A stretch of DNA of 5,471 nucleotides. Origin: Candidatus Izemoplasmatales bacterium (GTDB taxonomy: Bacteria; Bacillota_I; Bacilli_A; Izemoplasmatales; Hujiaoplasmataceae). Each line of letters opens with the position of its first letter. The stretch's first letter is position 1. Where the stretch lies: assembly GCA_028699855.1 (NCBI GenBank), contig JAQVTV010000080.1, positions 1 to 5,471 on the forward strand, in the 5' to 3' direction. A program made the translations under genes and the position numbers. Below the pieces are notes generated by a model. The model worked only from the letters and a program-made list of their open reading frames with translations. It made no database searches and was not told the origin of the DNA. Below, one piece after another: positions 1 through 5,471 of this stretch.

Positions 1-193
1 GATCCAACTCGTCAAAAGCAAAAAAATGATGCTCAAGACACATGAAACAGTGGTCGTCGAGTTTGAACTCACTCCCGATGATCTGGGGTACTATCTCGCG
101 GATGGTTCCAAGATTTATGATAAGGGAGACTTTACTGTCCACGTCGGCACAAATCTTGATCACTTGCTGAGTGCGAAGTTTAAGTTGATCTAG
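1..193 (+). CDS. Glycoside hydrolase family 3 (beta-glucosidase-type) protein, C-terminal end only
   Basis: Only the last 63 codons are in the window; the frame is open from base 2 to the TAG at 191-193, and the start lies off the left edge. The visible protein contains FELTPDDLGYY, then an aspartate-rich turn, then GDFTVHVGTN and a final hydrophobic strand. This is the pattern of the Fn3-like domain (PF14310) that closes many GH3 beta-glucosidases: a strand ending in L-T-x-x-D-L-x-Y-Y, then G-x-F-x-V-x-V-G. The catalytic (beta/alpha)8 and alpha/beta sandwich domains would be upstream and cannot be checked. Family members remove non-reducing terminal glucose or related sugars from oligosaccharides. 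The gene converges on the lipoprotein/transporter operon, which supports a role in the same glycan pathway. Family assignment is fairly firm; substrate cannot be read from this domain. Confidence 0.8.
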   Translation, partial: IQLVKSKKMMLKTHETVVVEFELTPDDLGYYLADGSKIYDKGDFTVHVGTNLDHLLSAKFKLI

Positions 194-207
194 TGTTAAC
201 CCATAAG

Positions 208-242
208 AAAAGAGGCCACGCGCTCGCGTTGACCTCTTTTTT
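208..242. terminator. Bidirectional rho-independent terminator between convergent genes
   Basis: AAAAGAGG (208-215) pairs with CCTCTTTT (233-240). The interior continues with C-G and A-T pairs, one bulged T, three more G/C pairs (219-221 with 226-228) and a GCTC loop. A run of six T (237-242) follows on the + strand, and the matching A-rich flank supplies a U-rich tail for minus-strand transcripts. It lies 14 bases past the GH3 stop and 17 bases past the stop of the repetitive lipoprotein gene, so one hairpin can end both transcripts. Confidence 0.85.
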
Positions 243-259
243 GATGGTGCGTATTGAAG

Positions 260-2791
260 TTATTCTGATGGTTCGACGTAAGTCAGGACCATGCTGACGA
301 TGGTGAATGTACCCGTTTCGCCGCCATCGACTCCCGGAGCCGCAAACAACAGCATTTTCGCCCAAACATCAGCCGTATAGGTGAAGGTTTGCTCGGTGCC
401 ATCAAAGGTGACTATTTGTTCCATGGCGTTTAAATCATTTGGTTTGATCAAGAGTTCTTTGCCTGATGTGCCTTGAACGACGATCGTCAAGGTATTGAGG
501 CCGACGGTGTCTTCAAGATCAAAGTTGTTGATCATGAACTGATAAGCACCAGTCGTGGCGTAGTTGACCACCACTGAACCATCGACATTGTCTTGATCGA
601 TGGTGTAGGTTCCAAGATCGTTTTCAGCCCAACCATCCGTGATTTCGAGTGGTGCAGCCACAAAACTGACGGTGGCGGAGATGATGTCGAAACTGCCGGT
701 GGCACTAGCCGTGCCGCCTTCGGCAAAGATCAACGCCGAGGTGATCGGTCCGACAAAGCTGATGACAACTGTCTGTTCGGTTCCGTCAAAGGTAATCCAG
801 GTTTCTTTGTTGTTGCTGTCCTTGAAGAGGATCTGTTTTCCGTCTACTCCTTGGACTACAAGCGTGACCGTGTTGAGTAAACTCAAGTTGTCTTTGAACT
901 CGTATTTCATCGTGGCCCATTCGTGCGCCCCTTTGTCGTAATTGACCGTCGTGACGCCACCATCTTCCGAGATGGTGTAGACGCCATCTCCGTTATCCAC
1001 CCAACCGCTTTCGAAATCAACGACGCTGTCTCTGGGGAGGGCATCAGGTTCAATATAGGTCAACACAGCTCTTAGGATGGAGAAGGAACCGCTCACTGAG
1101 GGCACATTCGGTTCTGCGAAAATAATGCAGTTAGTGAATGCATCGGCAGAAACATAGACGAAGTGAGGTTGGTCGTTTTGGAAGGTTACCCAAGTTTCAA
1201 GAGATCCGGCATCGTTCGGTTTGATCAGAACTTGCTTGCCGGGAGTGCCGGTCAAAACGAGAACGAGCCCATTCAAACCCTCAGCGTCTTCCTCATCGAA
1301 AATGGTTCTCATGAATGCCCAAGACTGGTCGGCGTTTTTCGTGTAGTTGATTGTGACGACGCCTGTGTCTCCGACAACGGCTTCATAAGTGTCCGCATCG
1401 TTTTCAACCCAACCCACATTCACATTGGTGCCGTCCGCAGTGTATGAGACTTTTGCAGAGATGATGTCAAAACTGCCAGTGACACTTTCAGTGCCACCTT
1501 CAGCGAAAATCAAAGCATTCGTGATGGGTCCGGCAAAGGAAATTTTGATCGTCTGCTCGGTGCCATCGAAGGTAATCCAGGTTTCTTTGTTATTGCTGTC
1601 TTTGAATAGAATCTGTTTTCCGTCTGTTCCTTGGACCACAAGGGTGACTGTGTTGAGTAAACTCAGGTTGTCCGAGAACTCATATTTCATCGTGGCCCAT
1701 GCGTGCGCGCCCTTGTCGTAGTTGACTGTCGTGACGCCATCATCCACTGAGAAGGTGTAAACACTGTCGCCGTTATCAACCCAACCGGTCGTGAAGTCGA
1801 TGATGGAAAACTCATCGATGTCACCTGCTGGTTCAACGTAGCTCAGCAGCATTGATTTGATTGAGAATTCACCGGTTACCGGGGCTACTCCGCCTTCAGC
1901 GAATAGCATGATCTGTGCCAGAGTTTCGGGGACAACGATCTCGATCGTCTGTTCTGTGCCATCAAAAGTCACCCATTTTTCAAAGCGGTTGTTGAGTTTG
2001 ATGAGCACTTGTTTGGTATCTGTGCCTTCGATGACCACGGTGAGATGGTTATATCCCAAAGTCAAATTCGTGTCTAATTCATTGACGGCGTATACCCATT
2101 CCTGGCCCGCAAGCTTGGTGTACTCGACACTCACGGAATCATCTAGTTCAACTGTGAAGTCATAGGTGTCCTCATCATTTTCATTCCATCCGTAAGTCAC
2201 ATCGTATGTGGGAAGTTCGATTTCCTTGACGGTGCCAAATGCGGTACCTGTGTCAAACTTAAGATTGGAGATTACGATTTGACCTCTTGCTTCGACATTT
2301 CCCGGAGCAGCGATCAAAACGATTTTTTCCAAAGTCTCAAGGAAATCATCCTCGTCGCGCAAGTTGATCTGGAAGGTCTGGTCGTTGACGCCCAGCGCCA
2401 AACGCACATCATACACTTCGTCCTCTCCCACAAAACGAACGAGTAACGGTCCGTCGCCCTTGGCGGTCACGACAAGTTTGTTGAAGCGGCTGACAGCCTC
2501 TTCAATCTCAACTGCCATTTCCGTCCAGGCATAGCCATACTTGTTGTAGTTGACGGTTGCGACACCTTCGGAGATTGACAGTTTGTAAGGTCCGTAGATG
2601 TTGCCAGGAGCTGCATTTAAATCTGGTAACAAGTCCAAAGTCGTCGGCAGTGGCGCCTCCGTTGTCACTGGGGGTTGCGTGACTGAGGTTGTTACGGGTG
2701 ATGTAGGCGCTTGGGTAGTTTGGTTGTTGCATGCGAAGAACACCAAACCTAGACCGAGAAACATAAGCGCAATCAAAATTCTCTGTTTCAT
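260..2791 (-). CDS. Large multi-module surface lipoprotein, probable glycan-binding protein
   Basis: This is an 843-residue protein. The start ATG (2791) has a perfect AGGAGG at 2798-2803, six bases upstream. Residues 1-20 are a signal peptide (MKQR, then a hydrophobic core) ending in a lipobox LVFFA-C, with Cys21 as the lipidated residue. Residues 22-55 form a Thr/Pro/Ala-rich linker, so the rest should be displayed outside the membrane. From about residue 66 to the end there are six related beta-rich modules of roughly 110-125 residues. Units 2-6 begin with G-W-x-(D/E)-N, followed by a TVNY-like strand, a W-x-x-M segment, a strand with V-x-G-x-x-G-K-(Q/E)-(V/I/L)-L-(I/F)-K, W-(V/I)-T-F, (L/I)-(I/L)-F-A, and a closing G-x-F-x-I strand. 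That order resembles the jelly-roll (galactose-binding-like) fold of carbohydrate-binding modules, but I cannot name a CBM family. No catalytic domain is visible. It is the last gene of the operon, 62 nt after the GH144-like gene, and ends TAA just before a terminator. The inferred role is holding polysaccharide at the cell surface. An adhesin or structural surface protein is the alternative. Confidence 0.85.
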   Translation of the reverse strand: MKQRILIALMFLGLGLVFFACNNQTTQAPTSPVTTSVTQPPVTTEAPLPTTLDLLPDLNAAPGNIYGPYKLSISEGVATVNYNKYGYAWTEMAVEIEEAVSRFNKLVVTAKGDGPLLVRFVGEDEVYDVRLALGVNDQTFQINLRDEDDFLETLEKIVLIAAPGNVEARGQIVISNLKFDTGTAFGTVKEIELPTYDVTYGWNENDEDTYDFTVELDDSVSVEYTKLAGQEWVYAVNELDTNLTLGYNHLTVVIEGTDTKQVLIKLNNRFEKWVTFDGTEQTIEIVVPETLAQIMLFAEGGVAPVTGEFSIKSMLLSYVEPAGDIDEFSIIDFTTGWVDNGDSVYTFSVDDGVTTVNYDKGAHAWATMKYEFSDNLSLLNTVTLVVQGTDGKQILFKDSNNKETWITFDGTEQTIKISFAGPITNALIFAEGGTESVTGSFDIISAKVSYTADGTNVNVGWVENDADTYEAVVGDTGVVTINYTKNADQSWAFMRTIFDEEDAEGLNGLVLVLTGTPGKQVLIKPNDAGSLETWVTFQNDQPHFVYVSADAFTNCIIFAEPNVPSVSGSFSILRAVLTYIEPDALPRDSVVDFESGWVDNGDGVYTISEDGGVTTVNYDKGAHEWATMKYEFKDNLSLLNTVTLVVQGVDGKQILFKDSNNKETWITFDGTEQTVVISFVGPITSALIFAEGGTASATGSFDIISATVSFVAAPLEITDGWAENDLGTYTIDQDNVDGSVVVNYATTGAYQFMINNFDLEDTVGLNTLTIVVQGTSGKELLIKPNDLNAMEQIVTFDGTEQTFTYTADVWAKMLLFAAPGVDGGETGTFTIVSMVLTYVEPSE
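269..637 (-). repeat. Module 6 of the lipoprotein (type B, C-terminal, two Trp sites lost)
   Basis: Encodes about residues 719-841, from GWAEND to LTYVEP. It shares GLN, LIKPND and the closing motif with module 4, and VTFDGTEQT with modules 2, 3 and 5. At the second and third tryptophan positions of the central modules it has Gln751 and Ile793; only the opening W721 remains. Confidence 0.75.
662..1021 (-). repeat. Module 5 of the lipoprotein (type A, near-duplicate of module 3)
   Basis: Encodes residues 591-710. It is about 85% identical in protein and about 79% identical in DNA (75 mismatches in 360 by hand count) to module 3, with no gaps. Tryptophans W597, W625 and W665 match those of module 3. 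Confidence 0.9.
1049..1417 (-). repeat. Module 4 of the lipoprotein (type B)
   Basis: Encodes about residues 459-581, from GWVEND to LTYIEP. It shares GLN, LIKPND and the closing LTY-(I/V)-EP with module 6. Tryptophans are W461, W491 and W534. It has QNDQPHF where most modules have DGTEQT. Confidence 0.75.
1442..1801 (-). repeat. Module 3 of the lipoprotein (type A, near-duplicate of module 5)
   Basis: Encodes residues 331-450. Aligned without gaps to module 5, it differs at 18 of 120 residues by hand count, about 85% identity. The stretch from DNLSLLN through ETWITFDGTEQT is almost unchanged. Shared tryptophans are W337, W365 and W405. The two DNA copies lie exactly 780 bases apart. Confidence 0.9.
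1835..2194 (-). repeat. Module 2 of the lipoprotein (type B)
   Basis: Encodes about residues 200-319, from YGWNEN to LLSYVEP. It has all three tryptophans shared by the central modules (W202, W232, W273), the sequence VTFDGTEQT and the MLFAEGG strand. The closing Y-V-E-P and the long linker after it place it with modules 4 and 6. Confidence 0.75.
2258..2596 (-). repeat. Module 1 of the lipoprotein (divergent copy)
   Basis: Encodes about residues 66-178. It keeps the ATVNYNK strand, the aromatic W89 with M92, and a closing GQIVISNLKF strand. It lacks the opening G-W and the W-(V/I)-T-F element of units 2-5. It is the most diverged of the six modules, and its edges are approximate. Confidence 0.6.
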
Positions 2792-2797
2792 TTTATT

Positions 2798-2803
2798 CCT
2801 CCT
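2798..2803 (-). promoter_or_regulatory. Shine-Dalgarno of the large lipoprotein gene
   Basis: AGGAGG on the minus strand, followed by AATAAA and the ATG at 2791-2789. This is a consensus site at good spacing. It fixes the start at the ATG that also gives the shortest, cleanest signal peptide. Confidence 0.85.
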
Positions 2804-2831
2804 ATAAAATCTATTTGAGTTTCTATGAGTT

Positions 2832-2846
2832 CATGTCATTGACATG
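2832..2846. repeat. Perfect 7+1+7 palindrome in the 62-nt intergenic gap
   Basis: CATGTCA, one T, then TGACATG. In RNA it could fold as a six-pair stem with a three-base loop, but no U-run follows, so it is not an intrinsic terminator. It lies 7 bases past the stop of the GH144-like gene and about 28 bases before the next Shine-Dalgarno. It could be a protein-binding site, an RNA processing or stability element, or chance. Confidence 0.4.
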
Positions 2847-2853
2847 CTGATGC

Positions 2854-4236
2854 CTAGGGTATTTCTGTGAATTCAAGGACTTCGAGCCCTCGCTGGACGA
2901 TTTCGCTTTGCATGAAGTAATGCCATATCAAGTTGGAACGGTAGTTCTCGATCATCAATAGGGTAATACCTTTGTCGATGCCGATGACCCATTCATTGAA
3001 CCAACCATTGGCGGGAATCGGCGTGCTAGGACGATTGACGGTCGGTAGTGCGGTTTCTGTGAGACCGAGATTGTATGCATCACGAAAGCCGTATTTGCTC
3101 TGAAGATTTGGGATAGAAGCGTAGTTTTCGATTGCAGGGATCACGAGTTCAGGGGTGAAGACGATCGAACCGATCGCGCCGCATGGAGCGAGAGTTCCAT
3201 CGATATAGTTGCCACCCAGAGAGGGTAGGTTTCCATAATTACCCTTATAGCCGTCGGGACCATCTGATGCGGTGAGACCCCAAGCGACATCTGACAACGT
3301 GGCATAAGATACGGACGCCGCAACTGCGTAATCATATGCGGCAATCGAGGCCTGGACGGAGTTTTCAAACCAATCGATGCCTTCCTGATCGACGATGTGA
3401 CGAAAGTCGATGAAGGCATGGGAAAACTGATAGGTGAACAATGTGCCGGCGTGCGTGGTGTAGAATAGTTCCGAACTGCCATATTGTCTCTTCTGTGATA
3501 GTGTCTTCATGTGGGTGTAGGCTTCTTTACCGACGGAATAGTCGATTGAACCCGCAGCCAGAACATACATGATGAGTTGCTCGGCATAGCCTTCCCAGTA
3601 CCCGGAAAAACCCGATTCAGGTTGATACCCCATGTAGAAGCACATCCGGTCCCAATGATAATACCAGTCCCATTCCACGCTCTCGGCGAGGAAGGTCGCG
3701 ACTTCTTTCACCTCACCACCGAAGTATTCACCCGCGGTGAGGCATCCGGCGATCAGTAACGCTGTGTCGATGATTGACACCTCACTGTATCCGTCACGTC
3801 CTCCATTGTTCATGTTCAGGAAATGATAGAAGAAGCCATGCGTTCGATTGATCGAAGACAATGTGTTCATCGTTCCGAGCGCGCGTTCGTACCCTTCCTG
3901 ATAATCGATCCAATCGTTCTCTATGCCCGCGATCAGGGATGCCAGCCCGAAACCGATCGAAGCGATTGAAGCCGCGCCTAATGCACCGGTATCCACATTG
4001 TATCGATCCGTGATCATGCCGTAACCGCGGCTTTCCGGGTTGCCATTGACCGCTTCCCAAAAGAACTTGAAGGATAATCGTTCCTCCTCAAGCACATATT
4101 CAGGAACATCAATCGGATCATAGACGAAAGCTTCCTCCGTCGACGGAGGACCCGTCGTAGGAAATGTCGTTTCTTTTTGACAACCTGAGAAAAATACGAA
4201 GAGCGCCAATATAAGCAACAAAATTGTTTTTTTAAT
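2854..4236 (-). CDS. Secreted lipoprotein of the glycoamylase (PF10091)/GH144 family, probable endo-beta-1,2-glucanase
   Basis: The protein is 460 residues if translation starts at the ATT at 4236-4234. That start gives a classic lipoprotein leader, KK then a Leu/Phe/Ile core and FFSG-C, with Cys19 as the lipidated residue, and a Thr/Pro linker to about residue 35. The rest is one alpha-helical-toroid type domain with the family's blocks in order: FKFFWEA (56-62) with GMITDR (73-78); GFFYHFLN (134-141) and EVSIIDTALLIAG (152-164); YHWDR (193-197) and GFSGYWEGYAEQL (209-221); SHAFIDFRH (272-280); WGLTASDGP (319-327), DGTLAP (346-351) and FTPE (360-363); KYGFRDAYNL (381-390); WVIGIDKG (416-423) with MIENYRSNLIW (428-438). 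Conserved acidic residues Asp156, Glu215, Asp325, Asp386 and Asp421 are active-site candidates. Characterised GH144 members cut beta-1,2-glucan; beta-1,2 specificity here is inferred from family and context. The gene starts 13 nt after the MalG-type permease stop, so it is probably coupled to the transporter. Other possible starts are ATG 4317 (68-nt overlap with the permease, ruins the leader) and TTG 4221 (22 nt from the Shine-Dalgarno, loses both lysines). Confidence 0.85.
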   Translation of the reverse strand: MKKTILLLILALFVFFSGCQKETTFPTTGPPSTEEAFVYDPIDVPEYVLEEERLSFKFFWEAVNGNPESRGYGMITDRYNVDTGALGAASIASIGFGLASLIAGIENDWIDYQEGYERALGTMNTLSSINRTHGFFYHFLNMNNGGRDGYSEVSIIDTALLIAGCLTAGEYFGGEVKEVATFLAESVEWDWYYHWDRMCFYMGYQPESGFSGYWEGYAEQLIMYVLAAGSIDYSVGKEAYTHMKTLSQKRQYGSSELFYTTHAGTLFTYQFSHAFIDFRHIVDQEGIDWFENSVQASIAAYDYAVAASVSYATLSDVAWGLTASDGPDGYKGNYGNLPSLGGNYIDGTLAPCGAIGSIVFTPELVIPAIENYASIPNLQSKYGFRDAYNLGLTETALPTVNRPSTPIPANGWFNEWVIGIDKGITLLMIENYRSNLIWHYFMQSEIVQRGLEVLEFTEIP

Positions 4237-4243
4237 AATGATA

Positions 4244-4249
4244 CCTCCC
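4244..4249 (-). promoter_or_regulatory. Shine-Dalgarno that decides the ATT start of the GH144-like gene
   Basis: GGGAGG follows immediately after the TAA stop of the permease (4252-4250). Downstream are T, ATC, ATT, ATT, then AAA AAA. The third of these codons (4236-4234) sits seven bases from the site, at the optimal distance. No ATG, GTG or TTG occurs at usable spacing. The position suggests that ribosomes finishing the permease reinitiate here. Confidence 0.75.
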
Positions 4250-5170
4250 TTATTCGCCGGTAACGCCAGTACGATCAATGCCTTCGACAAACCACTTCTG
4301 CATGATGATATAGACAATCAATACCGGCATAATGATGAGCATCGTCGCGGCGTAGCGGATCGCCTCGTTTGTCATCGACTGACTGATGCCCTGGGCGAGA
4401 TTGAACTGTGATTGGAAATTCAATAGTTTGAGTTGGAGCGTATACAGATCGGTGCCGAGGAACAACGACGATATGTACGTCTCGTTCCAGTACCAGACAA
4501 AGGAAAACAAGAAAGCCGTGAGATAGGCGGGTGATGCGAGCGGTACGCCGATCTTGAAGAAAATCTGGTAGGGGTTGGCACCATCGATTTCAGCGGATTC
4601 ATCAAGGGAAATCGGTTGCATTCTGAAGAACTGATAGAAGATCAGGATGAAGATTGCCGAAGACAATCCCTGACCGAATGTCGCCGGTAAGATGATGCTC
4701 CAAGCGCTGTCGAGGATACCAAGACGGTCAAACAAGACGAATTTCGGGATCATATAGACTTGTTGCGGCAAGAGATAGGTCACGAGAATCAAGATGAAGA
4801 CGATTCTTCGACCTCTGACTTTGAATTTTGCAAGCGCATATCCGGTGATCGAGGTCGTGATCGTCTGAAGGATTGCCGGTACCAAAGTGACAGCGAGGCT
4901 GAAGAGCAGTGTCCGGCCGTAACCGAGAACGATCAGCGATGTCCTGTAATTTTCAAGATAGATCTTCGTCGGGATCCATTCCACGATTGGGTTGACGAGG
5001 TCCGTCAGGTCTTTGAGCGAATAAGCGATCATCTTGATGATTGGAAACAGATAGACAAACCCGATGATTGTAAGCAAAGCATAAACACACAGTCTGCCGA
5101 TGAAACCCTCTGCGAGCGTTTTGCCCAAAAAGAATTTTTTCATTTTTCTTGAGAATGGATGCTTCATCAT
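4250..5170 (-). CDS. ABC sugar transporter permease, MalG-type (CUT1 family)
   Basis: This 306-residue inner permease subunit of a binding-protein-dependent carbohydrate importer has the usual length. Hydrophobic segments lie at about residues 27-47, 87-111, 121-142, 156-180, 215-235 and 273-291, giving six membrane spans. The cytoplasmic EAA loop that docks to the ATPase is at 189-214 (LDESAEIDGANP, then IFFKIGVPLASP), with the conserved Gly and the I-x-x-P ending. NYRTSL after the first span and the C-terminal QKWFVEGIDRTGVTGE are also typical of MalG relatives. The start at 5170 overlaps the TGA of the upstream permease by 4 nt (ATGA). A GAAGG at 5178-5182 sits seven bases away; a second ATG at 5167 is possible but less well spaced. 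It should pair with the MalF-type protein encoded just upstream. No ATPase or binding protein is present in the window. Transport of gluco-oligosaccharides is inferred from the neighbouring hydrolases. Confidence 0.93.
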   Translation of the reverse strand: MMKHPFSRKMKKFFLGKTLAEGFIGRLCVYALLTIIGFVYLFPIIKMIAYSLKDLTDLVNPIVEWIPTKIYLENYRTSLIVLGYGRTLLFSLAVTLVPAILQTITTSITGYALAKFKVRGRRIVFILILVTYLLPQQVYMIPKFVLFDRLGILDSAWSIILPATFGQGLSSAIFILIFYQFFRMQPISLDESAEIDGANPYQIFFKIGVPLASPAYLTAFLFSFVWYWNETYISSLFLGTDLYTLQLKLLNFQSQFNLAQGISQSMTNEAIRYAATMLIIMPVLIVYIIMQKWFVEGIDRTGVTGE

Positions 5171-5471
5171 CGTTTCACCTTCTCTCTTGTGAAGAGGAGG
5201 ATCAAACCGATGGCGATTCCAAGAATCAACGCCAGCGCTAGAAAATAGATCCAGGCGATGGCCGAGGAGAAGCCGAAGCCGGTCTCGAGTGCGAACATGT
5301 TGTTTTTAATGTGCTTGATTGCCGGATTTTCAGAAAATGTCGCCAAATTGATGATTGTGAAGATGACTGAGACCAACACCATGCTCTTGAGCGCTGGCAT
5401 GGTGATTTTCCAAAACGACTCCCACGGTCCTGCACCATCGATCATCGCCGCCTCATAGGTGCTGCGATCGA
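5167..5471 (-). CDS. ABC sugar transporter permease, MalF-type (CUT1 family), C-terminal part
   Basis: The last 100 residues are visible; the start lies off the right edge. The fragment opens inside the EAA loop: STYEAAMIDGAGPWESFWKI, then TMPALKS, the exact E-A-A-x(3)-G-x(9)-I-x-x-P pattern that contacts the transporter's ATPase. Two membrane spans follow, at about 30-48 and 71-93 of the fragment. The segment between them (TFSENPAIKHIKNN) would be extracytoplasmic. The protein ends with a basic FTREKVKR tail in the cytoplasm. The TGA stop is embedded in the ATGATGA at the start of the next permease gene, so the two are translationally coupled. In MalFG-type systems this is the first permease subunit, usually preceded by the sugar-binding lipoprotein gene, which would lie to the right of this window. 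Confidence 0.92.
   Translation of the reverse strand, partial: DRSTYEAAMIDGAGPWESFWKITMPALKSMVLVSVIFTIINLATFSENPAIKHIKNNMFALETGFGFSSAIAWIYFLALALILGIAIGLILLFTREKVKR

Noticed and set aside
662..1801. Direct repeats with 780-base spacing as a mobile element, CRISPR or assembly duplication
   Set aside because: The repeats are in frame inside one gene, encode protein modules and have diverged with many silent changes. There are no short regular spacers, terminal inverted repeats or transposase.
593..2165. Several + strand open frames of 90-110 codons (593-880, 639-941, 1163-1447, 1389-1721, 1857-2165)
   Set aside because: They lie antisense to the repetitive lipoprotein gene. Their similar sequences (for example KVIQVSLLLLSL-like stretches) are simply the reverse reading of the repeated modules. 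No Shine-Dalgarno or recognisable domain supports them.
2792..2853. Separate promoter for the large lipoprotein gene
   Set aside because: The gap is short and AT-rich, but no -35/-10 pair with proper spacing is convincing. Co-transcription with the upstream genes is the simpler reading.
4237..4317. Extended N-terminus of the GH144-like protein from the ATG at 4317
   Set aside because: It would overlap the permease by 68 nt and add 27 non-conserved residues before the signal peptide. The strong GGGAGG lies downstream of that ATG, inside the extension.
4760..5152. 130-codon + strand open frame opposite the MalG-type permease
   Set aside because: It has a low-complexity Asp/Glu/Arg/Lys-rich translation typical of the antisense of a membrane protein gene. 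The opposite strand encodes an unmistakable permease.
1..5471. tRNA, rRNA, riboswitch or CRISPR
   Set aside because: The window is almost fully coding. The only gaps over 20 bases (194-259 and 2792-2853) hold a terminator and a short palindrome, and nothing resembles a structured RNA gene.

Overview
The window is a piece of a carbohydrate-utilisation locus. Base composition looks close to half G+C, the code appears standard (a TGA stop fits the permease overlap), Shine-Dalgarno sites are strong (AGGAGG, GGGAGG), and two secreted proteins are lipoproteins with Thr/Pro-rich linkers. This points to a Gram-positive-type bacterium (Bacillota). The T/P/A linker style resembles free-living relatives of the Mollicutes (Tenericutes/Izemoplasma-type genomes), but that placement is a low-confidence impression.

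Layout. The left edge (1-193, + strand) holds the last 63 codons of a glycoside hydrolase family 3 protein, consisting of its C-terminal Fn3-like domain. A hairpin with A- and T-tracts on its two sides (208-242) lies between this gene and the convergent minus-strand operon, so it can terminate both. The rest of the window is one minus-strand operon, read right to left. It contains the C-terminal end of a MalF-type ABC permease (5471-5167), a complete MalG-type permease (5170-4250), a secreted lipoprotein of the glycoamylase/GH144 family (4236-2854) and a very repetitive 843-residue lipoprotein (2791-260). Spacing is tight: a 4-nt overlap, then 13 nt, then 62 nt. No internal promoter or terminator is convincing.

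How it may work together (inference). The GH144-like enzyme would cut a glucan at the cell surface, the multi-module lipoprotein would hold the polymer there, the CUT1 ABC transporter would import the oligosaccharides, and the GH3 enzyme would cleave them to glucose. Known GH144 members are endo-beta-1,2-glucanases, and some GH3 enzymes act on sophoro-oligosaccharides, so beta-1,2-glucan is the leading substrate hypothesis.

The two most unusual items are the large lipoprotein, whose six related modules alternate in an A/B pattern with a 260-residue super-period and which has no recognisable catalytic domain, and the GH144-like gene, whose best start by every local criterion is a rare ATT codon.
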